A stretch of DNA of 42,898 nucleotides. Source: Microbacteriaceae bacterium. Its GTDB lineage: Bacteria > Actinomycetota > Actinomycetes > Actinomycetales > Microbacteriaceae. Positions 25,908 through 35,473 of this stretch are shown piece after piece. The stretch lies in NCBI GenBank assembly GCA_019639055.1, contig JAHBSP010000013.1, positions 1 to 42,898 of the forward strand, given 5' to 3'. The notes beneath the pieces were generated by a model that saw only the letters and a program-made list of their open reading frames with translations, did not search any database and was not told where the DNA came from. The position numbers and the translations under genes were made by a program. Each line of letters starts with the position of its first letter. Positions within the stretch are counted from its first letter, which is position 1.

Positions 25908-27218
25908 ATGACTTACGATATTTATTCCCCACCGAGGGCAAATGCGCCAATTAATGCTCGCGTGCTCATTCCTGGTTCTAAGTCACTTACAAACCGAGAA
26001 CTGGTGCTTTCTGCTTTAGCGGATGCTCCAAGCGAAATTGTCGCACCACTCTATTCCCGAGATTCCGAGCTGATGATGGCGGCACTTGGCGGCATGGGAG
26101 TCGAGTTTGACACCAAAAAAGATTCGTTAATCGTTACTCCACCAAAAGAATTCCAAGGCACAGATATTGATTGTGGCCTTGCCGGAACCGTTATGCGCTT
26201 CCTGCCCCCACTTGCAGCTCTCGGCAACGGCGCTTTTTACTTTGATGGAGACCCTGCAGCACGCACCAGACCCATGAAACCGGTGTTGGATGCGCTAAGT
26301 GCCCTCAGTGTCAAGATCGACGGCGGTCCTTTCCTACCATTTACCGTGCACGGTGCTGGAGAAATCAGCGGTGGTGAGGTTGAAATCGATGCCAGTGGCT
26401 CTTCGCAGTTTGTGTCTGCGTTACTACTTAGCGGTGCTCGTTTCAAAAATGGGCTAAGACTGATTGCTAAAGGCGACAAACTTCCAAGCAAACCGCATAT
26501 CGACATGACCCTTGAAAGCCTTAGAGTTCGTGGCGTCAGCGCTGCTGAAGTGAGCGCAGGAGTATGGGAGGTGAAGCCTGGGCCGATTGCGGGCATCCGC
26601 ACCGTTATTGAACCGGATCTATCCAATGCTGCACCTTTCTTGGCAGCAACCGTGTTGCTTGGCGGAACTTTACGGATACCACACTGGCCTAAGGTCACCA
26701 CGCAGGTCGGTGAAATGATGCTGGAGATCCTCGAGCACTTTGGCGGAAGCTACACGCTCAGCGACGAGGAACTAATTTTTGCGGCACCCGGTGGCGAATT
26801 CAGCGGTATAGACATTGACCTGAGTACGGGTGGTGAGTTAGCACCAACAGTTATTACTTTGGCGGCACTTGCTTCGACGCCGAGCAGAATTACCGGAATC
26901 GGACATATCCGCGGCCATGAAACTGATCGATTGAAGGCGATGACTACCGAGATTAATGCCCTCGGCGGAAACTCTCAGGAATTGGAAGATGGAATAGAAG
27001 TCGTTCCGAGCGCACTTACCGCGACTGGACGGCCCTGGCATTCCTACGATGATCACCGAATCGCGACCAGCGGTGCACTGATGGCACTTAGAGTTTCTGG
27101 GCTCAGTATCGAAAACATCGGCACAACAGCTAAGACTCTCCCGAATTTCACGGAACTGTGGGAACAACTACTCTATGAGCCTCTTTCCTACGAAAATTCC
27201 CACGGAGATGCTAATTGA
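25908..27218 (+). CDS. aroA: 3-phosphoshikimate 1-carboxyvinyltransferase (EPSP synthase)
   Basis: Shikimate-pathway enzyme that transfers the enolpyruvyl group of PEP to shikimate-3-phosphate. At 436 residues it has normal length. Family motifs include the N-terminal PGSKSLTNRELVLSALA, the PEP-site GLAGTVMRFLPPLAAL, RTRPMKPVLDAL, SGSSQFVSALLL and the C-terminal DDHRIATSGALMAL. The stop codon overlaps the TTG start of rsgA (TTGA), so the two are coupled. Together with rsgA, hisN and the divergent sigma factor it forms a conserved actinobacterial cluster. Confidence 0.96.
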   Translation: MTYDIYSPPRANAPINARVLIPGSKSLTNRELVLSALADAPSEIVAPLYSRDSELMMAALGGMGVEFDTKKDSLIVTPPKEFQGTDIDCGLAGTVMRFLPPLAALGNGAFYFDGDPAARTRPMKPVLDALSALSVKIDGGPFLPFTVHGAGEISGGEVEIDASGSSQFVSALLLSGARFKNGLRLIAKGDKLPSKPHIDMTLESLRVRGVSAAEVSAGVWEVKPGPIAGIRTVIEPDLSNAAPFLAATVLLGGTLRIPHWPKVTTQVGEMMLEILEHFGGSYTLSDEELIFAAPGGEFSGIDIDLSTGGELAPTVITLAALASTPSRITGIGHIRGHETDRLKAMTTEINALGGNSQELEDGIEVVPSALTATGRPWHSYDDHRIATSGALMALRVSGLSIENIGTTAKTLPNFTELWEQLLYEPLSYENSHGDAN

Positions 27219-28219
27219 GCTGGGACAGCTTCGATAAATACGAACGCTACGACAGCCACACGGAGCGTGCCAAAACCAGGTTGAATCGCCCCCGCTCTAA
27301 ACAGCGCCCTGCCTATCAAGATGCCAAAATCGGCAGAGTCATTGAAGTCGCCAGGGGCAGGTACCAGGTTTATATTGAGGAATTTGATGAAGTCTTTACC
27401 GCATCCAAGGCGCGTGAAATCTCGGTGCCAATAATAGGTGACTTTGTAGCCGTTGTGGGCGAATTCACAATTCCGCAGACTGAGGGTTCGCTCGCTCGAA
27501 TTGTGCGGATTGAAGAACGACAGAATCTGCTTAGGCGTAGCGCCGACGACAAAGACAAGGTTGAACGCACTATCGTCGCCAATGCCGACCAGCTATTGAT
27601 TATTACCGCGAGCGCCAACCCTGAGCCTCGGGTGCGACTAATTGAGCGCTACCTGATTGCCGCATTCGATGCCGGAATCACCCCGATTTTAGTGATTACT
27701 AAAACCGACCTTGCTTCGCCGGATGCTTTTATTGCCGAATTCGAACCGCTGCATTTACAAATAATCACCACCGAAATGGACTCCCCCGCACTAGATGAAT
27801 TGCAGGATGTCCTAAACGGCAAATTCTCGGTACTGGCAGGTCATTCAGGTGTTGGTAAATCTACGCTGGTTAATGCTCTAGTTCCTGACGCTAACCGAGC
27901 AACTGGCGGAGTGAACGAAGTCACTGGTCGCGGAACTCATACTTCTAGTTCGAGTTCCGCGTTCAGAGTCCCTGACACCAGCGAAAACACGTGGATTGTT
28001 GATACCCCCGGTGTGCGTAGCTTCGGTCTCGGTCATATCAATCCAGATAACATTGTGCGTGCCCTTTGGCACTTGGCAGCTGGCACAGAGGGAGAGACGA
28101 TTGCCCCCGGTAGCGAAGCGGAAATTATCGAAAAAATCGAGGCGGGTGAACTGGGTGAAGTCATCCAGCGAAGACTCGAATCTATGCTGAGTATTCTTGA
28201 CGGTTTAGAGGCGGACTGA
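27215..28219 (+). CDS. rsgA: Ribosome maturation GTPase RsgA, no zinc knuckle
   Basis: A circularly permuted GTPase that helps mature the 30S ribosomal subunit. The order of GTP-binding motifs is the permuted one: G4 TKTD (162-165), G1 GHSGVGKST (209-217), G3 DTPG (263-266). An N-terminal OB-like domain is at about 38-105, preceded by a basic tail. Family members normally end in a zinc-binding segment with three Cys and one His; here residues 288-334 contain no Cys and no His at all and form an acidic helical tail. The gene is otherwise intact at 334 residues. It starts with TTG overlapping the aroA stop. Confidence 0.93.
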   Translation: MSWDSFDKYERYDSHTERAKTRLNRPRSKQRPAYQDAKIGRVIEVARGRYQVYIEEFDEVFTASKAREISVPIIGDFVAVVGEFTIPQTEGSLARIVRIEERQNLLRRSADDKDKVERTIVANADQLLIITASANPEPRVRLIERYLIAAFDAGITPILVITKTDLASPDAFIAEFEPLHLQIITTEMDSPALDELQDVLNGKFSVLAGHSGVGKSTLVNALVPDANRATGGVNEVTGRGTHTSSSSSAFRVPDTSENTWIVDTPGVRSFGLGHINPDNIVRALWHLAAGTEGETIAPGSEAEIIEKIEAGELGEVIQRRLESMLSILDGLEAD

Positions 28220-28234
28220 AACCTTCTGGGCGGC

Positions 28235-28240
28235 TAGGCT
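28235..28240 (+). promoter_or_regulatory. Putative -10 box of hisN
   Basis: TAGGCT lies six bases before the ATG at 28247, just after the rsgA stop. There is no Shine-Dalgarno sequence, which suggests an extra leaderless transcript inside the aroA-rsgA-hisN cluster. Confidence 0.35.
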
Positions 28241-28246
28241 TAAACC

Positions 28247-29038
28247 ATGCCTTATTCTCCCGAAGATGATTTAGCTCTCGCCCTCGCAACCGCTGAACTG
28301 GCAGCGACCGTCGCTCTTCCACGTTTTCGCGCACTGGATTTGGTTATCGACACCAAACCCGACCGAAGCCATGTAACCGATGCGGATCGCGCCGTGGAGA
28401 AGGCCGTGGTGGAGTTCATCCAGCAGCATCGCCCAGGCGATTCTATTTTCGGTGAAGAATTCGGCTTACAGGGCGAATCTGCAAGTGACGCTAACCGTAG
28501 ATGGATTATTGACCCGATTGATGGCACAGCTAATTTCCTTCGCGGAGTGCCAATTTGGGGCTGTCTTATTGCACTTGAAGTAGCCGGTGAAATCACCACC
28601 GGGGCAGTCGCAGCTCCTGCACTGGACCGCTTTTGGTGGGCCGGTAAGGGTTTGGGCGCACTCACTAGGGAAAGAGGCGAGGAACGCAAGATTTCGGTAT
28701 CCAGTGTGAAAGATTTACAGGATGCCTCAATCAGCTTCCAGAGTGTGCGCCAGTGGGATTCTATTGATCGCCCAGATGTACCACTACTGCTTTCTCGAAA
28801 CACCTGGCGTGATCGCGCCTACGGTGACTTCTGGGCTTACATGATGCTTGCGGAAGGTTTTGTGGATGCGGTTACCGAGATTGGCCTAGCCGAATACGAT
28901 GTGGCTGCCCTGGTTCCTATTATTGAGGAAGCAGGCGGCAGAATCACCAACCTTGATGGAGGTCGCGACTGGAAGGAAGGTTCAACCCTTGCCACCAACA
29001 CGCACCTGCAAGAGGCGCTTCAAAAGCTACTTAGTTAG
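28247..29038 (+). CDS. hisN: Histidinol-phosphatase, inositol monophosphatase family
   Basis: A Mg2+-dependent phosphatase of the IMPase superfamily; the position after aroA-rsgA and the overall sequence point to HisN, which hydrolyses L-histidinol phosphate in histidine synthesis. Metal-binding residues are seen in GEEFG (E70, E71) and DPIDGTANFLRG (D89, D92), with the C-terminal third metal-site region around EIGLAEYDVAALVPIIEEAGG. At 263 residues its length is normal. An inositol monophosphatase or other sugar phosphatase activity cannot be excluded by sequence reading alone. It converges on gltA with 16 bases between the stop codons. Confidence 0.85.
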   Translation: MPYSPEDDLALALATAELAATVALPRFRALDLVIDTKPDRSHVTDADRAVEKAVVEFIQQHRPGDSIFGEEFGLQGESASDANRRWIIDPIDGTANFLRGVPIWGCLIALEVAGEITTGAVAAPALDRFWWAGKGLGALTRERGEERKISVSSVKDLQDASISFQSVRQWDSIDRPDVPLLLSRNTWRDRAYGDFWAYMMLAEGFVDAVTEIGLAEYDVAALVPIIEEAGGRITNLDGGRDWKEGSTLATNTHLQEALQKLLS

Positions 29039-29054
29039 TTAGTGTGCCAACCGG

Positions 29055-30341
29055 TTAGTGGTTAGTTGGCCAATCACGCTGCACAGGGCCGGTGTAGAGC
29101 TGGCGAGGGCGTCCAATCTTGGTGGTTGGGTCAAGCTGTTGCTCTCTCCAGTGAGCGATCCATCCGGGAAGGCGACCAATTGCGAAAAGCACTGTGAACA
29201 TCCTTGTTGGGAAGCCCATCGCCTTGTAAATCACACCAGTGTAGAAGTCCACATTCGGGTATAGCTTACGCTCCTTGAAGTAATCATCTGCGAGCGCAAT
29301 CTCTTCAAGCTCTAGCGCAATATCAAGTAGCGGATCTTTCACGCCAAGATTCTCTAGCACCGTGTAGGCGCTTTCTTTTACGAGTGCAGCCCTTGGGTCG
29401 TAGTTCTTGTATACGCGGTGACCGAAGCCCATCAGTCGAACGCCGGCTTCCTTGTTTTTGACCTGCTCCACAAATTTCTTTGTTCCGGTGCCGGATGCTT
29501 GGATCTCAGCCAACATAGTGAGAACTGCCTCGTTAGCACCACCGTGTGATGGACCGTAAAGCGCATTGATACCTGCGGACACAGAAGCAAATAGGTTCGC
29601 ACCTGTGGAACCGACTAACCGAACAGTCGAGGTTGAAGCATTCTGCTCGTGGTCTGCGTGCAGAATAAGCAACCTATCAAGGGCGGATGCAACCACCGGA
29701 TTTACCTCGTAAGGCTCGGCCATGGTTCCAAAATTAAGTTTCAAGAAATTGTCTACAAAGGAGAGGGAGTTGTCTGGGTACAGGAATGCCTGCCCAACGC
29801 TCTTTTTGTGCGCATAAGCGGCAATTACGGGCAATTTTGCTAGTAATCGGAGGGTGTTGACCTCAACCTGTTCCTGATCGGTGTTGTCTTGCAAACTGTC
29901 TTCGTAATAGGTGGAGAGGGCACTAACCGCAGACGAAAGCACACTCATCGGGTGTGCTGTGTGTGGGAGCGCATCGAAGAGGCGACGCAGGTCTTCGTGG
30001 AGCAGTGTGTGGCGACGAATCCGGTTATCGAATTCTTCAAGTTCAGAAGCGCTGGGAAGTTCACCATGAATCAGGAGCCAAGCCACTTCAAGATAGGTGG
30101 ATTTTTTGGCGATATCCTCAATCGGATATCCTCGATATCTAAGAATTGATTTATCACCGTCAGTGAAAGTAATCCCAGAAGTAGTGGATGCGGTGTTAGC
30201 AAATCCAATATCGAAAGTTGCGTGCCCTGTCTCTTTACCTAGAGAAGAAATATCGATACCCGGTGCGCCGTCGGTGCCTTGCAAAATGGGTAGTTGCACC
30301 TCAGTGCCGTCGGGCATAGTTAATCTAGCGGATTCAGTCAC
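29055..30341 (-). CDS. gltA: Citrate synthase
   Basis: Condenses oxaloacetate with acetyl-CoA to citrate, the entry step of the TCA cycle. This is the hexameric-type bacterial enzyme: an N-terminal strand domain (LPILQGTDGAPGIDI), then active-site regions LHADHEQNAST, GPSHGGANEAV and FGHRVYKNYDPRA containing the catalytic histidines, and the C-terminal RQLYTGP signature. Start: the GTG at 30341 is preferred because AAGGAG stands five bases upstream; an in-frame ATG at 30356 has no ribosome binding site. This gives 428 residues. It is downstream of fdxA on the same strand, with a gap of about 55 bases. Confidence 0.95.
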   Translation of the reverse strand: MTESARLTMPDGTEVQLPILQGTDGAPGIDISSLGKETGHATFDIGFANTASTTSGITFTDGDKSILRYRGYPIEDIAKKSTYLEVAWLLIHGELPSASELEEFDNRIRRHTLLHEDLRRLFDALPHTAHPMSVLSSAVSALSTYYEDSLQDNTDQEQVEVNTLRLLAKLPVIAAYAHKKSVGQAFLYPDNSLSFVDNFLKLNFGTMAEPYEVNPVVASALDRLLILHADHEQNASTSTVRLVGSTGANLFASVSAGINALYGPSHGGANEAVLTMLAEIQASGTGTKKFVEQVKNKEAGVRLMGFGHRVYKNYDPRAALVKESAYTVLENLGVKDPLLDIALELEEIALADDYFKERKLYPNVDFYTGVIYKAMGFPTRMFTVLFAIGRLPGWIAHWREQQLDPTTKIGRPRQLYTGPVQRDWPTNH

Positions 30342-30396
30342 GTTCACTCCTTGCATTAAAGACTATCCACAAATATGCAGCACCCGCTAATTGAGG

Positions 30397-30714
30397 CTAT
30401 GCCTGGGGCGGCAATGCAGCCACTACTGGGTGATCTGCTGCGATCACTCCAATCTTTGCAGCACCACCAGGTGAACCAATTTCGATAAAGAAATCTACGT
30501 TTGCGGTGTAGTAATCTGACCACTCTTCAGGCAGATCATCCTCATAAAAGATTGCTTCCACCGGGCATACCGGTTCGCAAGCTCCACAGTCCACACACTC
30601 GTCTGGGTGAATATAAAGCATGCGATCGCCTTCATAAATGCAGTCAACAGGGCATTCGTCGACGCAGGCACGATCTTTCACATCGACACAAGGGAGGGCA
30701 ATTACGTATGTCAC
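30397..30714 (-). CDS. fdxA: Ferredoxin FdxA (3Fe-4S/4Fe-4S)
   Basis: A 105-residue seven-iron-type ferredoxin that carries electrons in the cytoplasm. Cysteines are C9, C17, C21 and C25 in the first half and C40, C43, C46 and C50 in the second ([11 protein letters not shown]), the pattern of actinobacterial FdxA, with the short acidic C-terminal tail expected for the family. GTG start at 30714; GATACT stands six bases upstream, so the mRNA may be leaderless. It is preceded by the PIG-L-like gene and typA on the same strand, a gene order I associate with Microbacteriaceae. Its reductase partner is not in the window. Confidence 0.94.
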   Translation of the reverse strand: MTYVIALPCVDVKDRACVDECPVDCIYEGDRMLYIHPDECVDCGACEPVCPVEAIFYEDDLPEEWSDYYTANVDFFIEIGSPGGAAKIGVIAADHPVVAALPPQA

Positions 30715-30732
30715 TCTTCTAGTATCTCACCA

Positions 30733-31866
30733 CTACTGCTGAAGTGACTTGGCAGCTTGGCGTTGAATTCTTAATCTTTCCAAAGTGTCTGAGCTTGGGA
30801 AGGTTAACGTGAGAAGAATTACGACTAGCGGAATCACATTCCAAATATTTCCGAGGACATTGTTTGCCATGATGCTCGAATTAGGGAGTAAATAGATCAC
30901 CCAGAAAAGTGCTCCCATGAAACCTAGGGATGCGGCCCCGGCAAACCAGCGCGTGCCACCAACAATGCGCAACCCGACAACTAGGGTGCTGATTGCCGCG
31001 ATTCCAGCAATGATACCGATCGGGATTCCCCTAACCACGGCATTATGTGCAAGCGTTGACACAACTCCGACCACCGCTCCCCAAGCAAATGCGAAAAGCA
31101 CAGCAATAAACGCGAAGATGGCGTTTCTCGGGGTGGTTATATTCGAATCATCGTGAATTCTGCGCGGGCGAATATAGTTGAAAGTCTCTACGGAGCTAAT
31201 ATCGCCACCGGATACTGGTGAGTGCCAAGTTTTACCCTCATTGACCACCCAAAGCGAACGGAATTTCTCCATAGCTTTGATCTTTTTGGGAAGATACTTG
31301 GATACATCGACCTGGTCATTGGCATCCTGCCCTTCCCAGATTCCGAAAAGATTAATTTTCTCACTCAAGGCGACACTTGCAACCGCTTCACGAACAATCT
31401 GTTGCTCATGAGTTAGCTCCCCTGAACCGTAGGAAACAATCGCGTCTGGATTCATCATCTCAACTACAACTTTGAGATCCTCAGCAACCTCTACAACTGA
31501 AGCATCCACAAGCAGACGGCTCATAGGATCGACGTTTTGGATAGCGTTTAGTGCCGAAGTGTATGGTCTTGGATTACGTCCGCTTGCTCTTGCGACCGAA
31601 GAACCTAGGTAGCGATGGTCGGTAACGCCTAAAACCATCAATGCGTCATGAAGCTCGTTACTGCGAAGACTTGCCACCTGCACACCATCCGTGCTGTCAA
31701 TCGGAGCCCCTGAAACTAACGGAAGTCCCTCACCTCTGGTTACCGTGACCACAGAGACAGCTACCCGATTAGCCACCATATCGGCGATGGTCCCACCGGC
31801 ATACTTCGTTTCGTCGCCCGGGTAGGCGAAAACAAAAAGAACGCGGTCTCTTTTATGGCTAGGCAC
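30733..31866 (-). CDS. PIG-L family protein with C-terminal membrane domain, altered active site
   Basis: A 377-residue protein whose first about 215 residues have the PIG-L/MshB deacetylase fold: VLFVFAYPGDE at the N-terminus, the RSNELHDALMVLGV helix (68-81) and the metal-site region SGELTHEQQ with H153. The canonical zinc/catalytic motif AHPDDE reads AYPGDE (14-19), so the metal-binding His and the catalytic Asp are replaced by Y15 and G17, while D18 and H153 remain. Residues about 247-355 form four membrane helices with a short basic tail. Mycothiol or N-acetylglucosamine deacetylation is therefore doubtful; a non-catalytic or altered role is possible. GTG start overlapping the typA stop by 8 bases. 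Confidence 0.8.
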   Translation of the reverse strand: MPSHKRDRVLFVFAYPGDETKYAGGTIADMVANRVAVSVVTVTRGEGLPLVSGAPIDSTDGVQVASLRSNELHDALMVLGVTDHRYLGSSVARASGRNPRPYTSALNAIQNVDPMSRLLVDASVVEVAEDLKVVVEMMNPDAIVSYGSGELTHEQQIVREAVASVALSEKINLFGIWEGQDANDQVDVSKYLPKKIKAMEKFRSLWVVNEGKTWHSPVSGGDISSVETFNYIRPRRIHDDSNITTPRNAIFAFIAVLFAFAWGAVVGVVSTLAHNAVVRGIPIGIIAGIAAISTLVVGLRIVGGTRWFAGAASLGFMGALFWVIYLLPNSSIMANNVLGNIWNVIPLVVILLTLTFPSSDTLERLRIQRQAAKSLQQ

Positions 31867-33763
31867 GCTGCTTGTTCCTTGAAGCGGTGCGTGCCCGCAT
31901 CGCTTGGTTTAGCTCTACCTTACGGATTCGCACAATCTCTGGAGTTACTTCCACACACTCATCTTCTCGCGTGAACTCTAAAGATTCCTCAAGACTGAGT
32001 TCTTTCGATGGTGTAAGTTTTTCCAACTCGTCAGAAGTCGAGGCGCGCATATTGGTGAGCTTCTTCTCTTTAGTGACGTTTACATCCATGTCTTCTTGAC
32101 GACTATTTTCGCCAACAACCATGCCTTCGTAGACTTCATCGCTCGGTTGAATGAAGAAAGTCATCCGCTCTTGCAAAGCCATCATGGCAAATGGAGTAGC
32201 CACACCCGAGCGGTCTGCCACGATTGATCCGTTTTGTCGAGTGGTAATATTTCCTGCCCAGTCGCCGTATCCAGCAGCGATGGAGTTGGCGATCCCGGTT
32301 CCGCGAGTGAGTGTCATGAACTGAGTGCGAAGTCCAATTAGTCCGCGACTAGGAATATTGAAAATCATTCTGACCCAGCCTGTGCCCTGGTTAGACATTG
32401 AAGCCATCTGTCCCTTGCGGGCAGCAAGCAACTGGGTAATTCCGCCCAAGTATTCTTCAGGAGAATCGATTGTAAGTTCCTCGTAAGGTTCTTGAGTTTT
32501 ACCGTCAACAACTTTTGTGACAACTTCAGGTTTCCCGACGGTGAGTTCAAAACCTTCACGGCGCATCTGCTCCACAAGGATAGCTAGCGCAAGTTCTCCG
32601 CGAGCCTGCACCTGCCAGGCATCCGGCCTGTTGATGTCAACCACTCGAATAGACACGTTACCGATTAGTTCACGGTCCAGCCTGTCTTTCACCATTCTGG
32701 CGGTGAGCTTATGCCCCTTCACTTTTCCAGCAAGTGGAGAGGTATTGGTACCGATTGTGGCTGAAATTGCCGGGTCATCCACCTTGATCACAGGGAGAGC
32801 GATTGGGTTATCGACGTCGGCAAGAGTTTCACCAATTGTGATGTCACTAATACCTGCAATAGCAATAATGTCCCCGGGACCTGCAGACTCAGCAGGATAT
32901 CGCTCCAGTGCCCGAGTTTTTAGCAGCTCAGTAATTTTCACCTGTTGCGTTGTTCCGTCAGGGCGAATACGGGCAACAATCTGCCCCTTCTTGATGTTGC
33001 CGTTGAATACCCGAAGTAGTGCGAGACGACCAAGGAATGGCGAAGCATCTAGGTTTGTAACCCATGCTTGTAAAGGAGCCTCAGAATCATACGAGGGGGC
33101 TGGAATGTGTCCGACAATCGCTTCAAAAAGCGCCTCTAAATTGTCGCTATCCGGTAATTGGCCGTTTTCCGGCTGGTTGTGGCTTGCCCTAGCGTTTTTC
33201 CCCGATGCGTAAATGATCGGGAAGTCGAGCACCGCATCCAGATCGAGGTCTGGCATATCACTGGCAATCTCGGCAGCGAGCGAAAGCAAAAGGTCTTGGC
33301 TCTCTGAAACAACCTGAGGGATGCGCGCATCCGGTCTATCGGTCTTATTTAGCACCAAAATCACCGGTAAACGGCTCTCTAAGGCTTTACGGAGCACAAA
33401 ACGGGTCTGAGGTAGGGGCCCTTCGGAAGAATCCACCAAAAGCACGACACCGTCGACCATGCTGAGTCCACGTTCAACCTCACCACCGAAGTCTGCGTGT
33501 CCTGGAGTATCTATAACGTTAATAGTTATTTCTTCACCCTTAGCTGCCGGACCTGAGTAGCGGATCGCTGTGTTTTTAGCGAGAATCGTGATGCCTTTTT
33601 CGCGTTCGAGGTCGCCAGAGTCCATGACTCTTTCACCCACTTGCTCACGTTCGGCGAATGAATTTGTTTGACGAAGCATTGCATCAACAAGCGTCGTCTT
33701 ACCGTGATCTACGTGGGCAACGATGGCCACATTCCTCACATCGGAACGTATAGCCAAACTCAC
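31859..33763 (-). CDS. typA: Translational GTPase TypA/BipA
   Basis: A ribosome-associated GTPase of the elongation-factor family, involved in ribosome assembly and stress adaptation. The G domain shows AHVDHGKT (16-23), DTPGHADF and NKTDRPDA; then come the EF-G-like domains II, III and V and the TypA-specific C-terminal domain ([18 protein letters not shown] region). The 634-residue length is normal. The GTG start overlaps the stop of the oppDF gene upstream (GTGA), and the 3' end overlaps the PIG-L-like gene, so oppDF-typA-PIG-L-like are translationally chained, an unusual join of transport and translation genes. Confidence 0.96.
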   Translation of the reverse strand: MSLAIRSDVRNVAIVAHVDHGKTTLVDAMLRQTNSFAEREQVGERVMDSGDLEREKGITILAKNTAIRYSGPAAKGEEITINVIDTPGHADFGGEVERGLSMVDGVVLLVDSSEGPLPQTRFVLRKALESRLPVILVLNKTDRPDARIPQVVSESQDLLLSLAAEIASDMPDLDLDAVLDFPIIYASGKNARASHNQPENGQLPDSDNLEALFEAIVGHIPAPSYDSEAPLQAWVTNLDASPFLGRLALLRVFNGNIKKGQIVARIRPDGTTQQVKITELLKTRALERYPAESAGPGDIIAIAGISDITIGETLADVDNPIALPVIKVDDPAISATIGTNTSPLAGKVKGHKLTARMVKDRLDRELIGNVSIRVVDINRPDAWQVQARGELALAILVEQMRREGFELTVGKPEVVTKVVDGKTQEPYEELTIDSPEEYLGGITQLLAARKGQMASMSNQGTGWVRMIFNIPSRGLIGLRTQFMTLTRGTGIANSIAAGYGDWAGNITTRQNGSIVADRSGVATPFAMMALQERMTFFIQPSDEVYEGMVVGENSRQEDMDVNVTKEKKLTNMRASTSDELEKLTPSKELSLEESLEFTREDECVEVTPEIVRIRKVELNQAMRARTASRNKQRA

Positions 33764-35424
33764 CCCTGTAGCTCTAACCGCTTTAGACGACGAAGTTTCT
33801 GCTCTTCAGGGTTCGGAACTGGCACTGCTGCTAGTAGGCGCTTGGTGTATTCCTCTTGAGGGTTTCGAAGAATCTGTTCCTTTGGCCCCTGCTCAACGAT
33901 GCGTCCGTGCTGCATAACAGCAATTCTGTCACTCAATAGATCAACAACCGCTAGGTCGTGACTGATGAACAGGCATGCGAAGCCAAGATCCTTCTGTAGG
34001 TCCTGGAATAGTTCAAGAACACTAGCCTGTACAGAAACGTCAAGCGCACTGGTTGGCTCATCAGCGATAAGTAGCTTAGGCCGAAGCGCTAGTGCCCTAG
34101 CGATACCAACACGCTGACGCTGGCCGCCGGAGAGTTCGTGCGGGTAACGGTTTCGATAGCTGGTTGGAAGCTGAACTTGGTCAAGAAGTTCAATAACTCT
34201 GGCTTCAATCTGAGCAGCAGTGAACTCCTTGCTTAGTTCCATTGGCTCAGCGATAGACTGCCCAACCGGCCAGCGCGGGTTCAAGCTGGAACCTGGGTCC
34301 TGGAATACGATACCGAGATTTCTACGGAACTCTCTCAGGTCATCCTTATTGATTTTGAAACCGCGCTCTTCTGAAGCAAAAACTTTATCGCCCATTGTGA
34401 CGGTTCCTGAATGAACAGGAAGAAGACCAACAAGAGCACGACCAACCGTGGTTTTACCCGATCCAGACTCACCTACAAGGCCAAGAACTTCACCCTCGCC
34501 AATTTCAATAGAGATGTCGTCAACGGCACGGAATGCTGGCACGCGACCGCGTTTCGGGTATTCGATAACCAGATTCTTTGCGCTTAGAACACTCTTTGCC
34601 TGTTTGCCAATTGTTTCTGCCGGCTTGCCGGTACCAAGGTGTGGGACTGAAGCGAGTAAACGCTGAGTGTATGGATGGCGAGGAGCATTGAAAATCTGAT
34701 CTGCGGTGCCGCTTTCAACAGCGATACCGTCTTTCATAACAATCATGCGGTCGGCCATATCGGCAACCACACCCATGTCGTGAGTAATTAGAATAATTGC
34801 GCTGTCTAGACGGTCCTTGAGGGAACGCATCAGGTCAAGAATTTCAGCCTGCACAGTAACGTCTAGGGCTGTGGTTGGTTCGTCCGCAATCAAAATATCT
34901 GGGTCACAGGAAATTGACTGCGCAATCATTGCACGCTGGCGCTGACCACCTGATAATTGGTGCGGGTAAGAGTCGAAAGCTTTTTCTGGGTCAGGCAGTT
35001 CTACCATCGCCAAAAGTTCTAGAGCACGTTCTTTTGCTGCTGCGCGAGTGGTATTGAAGTGCTCACGAAGAGCTTCAACAATTTGGAAACCAATGGTAAA
35101 GACCGGGTTTAGGGCAGTCATTGGCTCCTGGAATATAAAGGCAACTTGCTTACCTCGCACCTTGCGCAATTCTTTGATGGACATGCCAACTAGTTGCTGT
35201 CCGTGCAGGGTTGCACTTCCGGTGGTGCGGGAGTTACGTGGCAGTAGACTTACCAAGCTCATAGCTGTGGTGCTCTTACCTGAGCCGGACTCACCAACAA
35301 TAGCGAGAACCTCACCACGAGAGACCTCAAAACTCATTCCGTCAACGGCGCGGGCAATATTTCCATCAATAGCGAAATCGATGGAGAGGTTTTTTACCTC
35401 GAGAATTTTTTTAGAATCGGACAT
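33760..35424 (-). CDS. oppDF: Oligopeptide ABC transporter, fused ATP-binding protein (OppD-OppF)
   Basis: Two ABC ATPases in one 554-residue chain. The first half has Walker A GESGSGKST (44-52), signature LSGGQRQRAMIAQ and Walker B LIADEPTTALD; the second has Walker A GESGSGKTT near residue 320, signature LSGGQRQRVGIAR and LLIADEPTSALD. Each half ends with the OppD/F-type C-terminal extension (RHPYTQRLLASVPHLG and EEYTKRLLAAVPVP). It energises the OppB/OppC channel for peptide uptake, though nickel or other solutes are handled by relatives. ATG with AAGGAG seven bases upstream. It is separated from oppC by a gene on the opposite strand. Confidence 0.93.
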   Translation of the reverse strand: MSDSKKILEVKNLSIDFAIDGNIARAVDGMSFEVSRGEVLAIVGESGSGKSTTAMSLVSLLPRNSRTTGSATLHGQQLVGMSIKELRKVRGKQVAFIFQEPMTALNPVFTIGFQIVEALREHFNTTRAAAKERALELLAMVELPDPEKAFDSYPHQLSGGQRQRAMIAQSISCDPDILIADEPTTALDVTVQAEILDLMRSLKDRLDSAIILITHDMGVVADMADRMIVMKDGIAVESGTADQIFNAPRHPYTQRLLASVPHLGTGKPAETIGKQAKSVLSAKNLVIEYPKRGRVPAFRAVDDISIEIGEGEVLGLVGESGSGKTTVGRALVGLLPVHSGTVTMGDKVFASEERGFKINKDDLREFRRNLGIVFQDPGSSLNPRWPVGQSIAEPMELSKEFTAAQIEARVIELLDQVQLPTSYRNRYPHELSGGQRQRVGIARALALRPKLLIADEPTSALDVSVQASVLELFQDLQKDLGFACLFISHDLAVVDLLSDRIAVMQHGRIVEQGPKEQILRNPQEEYTKRLLAAVPVPNPEEQKLRRLKRLELQG

Positions 35425-35473
35425 TCACTGACTCCTTCACTGAAGTGTGCCCTAGAGATGGAAAGATTGAGGT

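Noticed and set aside
29046..29070. GCCAAC/GTTGGC dyad between hisN and gltA as a terminator
   Set aside because: Six-base arms, a 13-base loop and no T tract on either strand; it overlaps the gltA stop region and could be chance.
30733..31866. Calling the PIG-L-like protein MshB (mycothiol deacetylase)
   Set aside because: The AHPDDE motif is altered at the metal-binding His and the catalytic Asp, and there is a membrane domain that MshB lacks.
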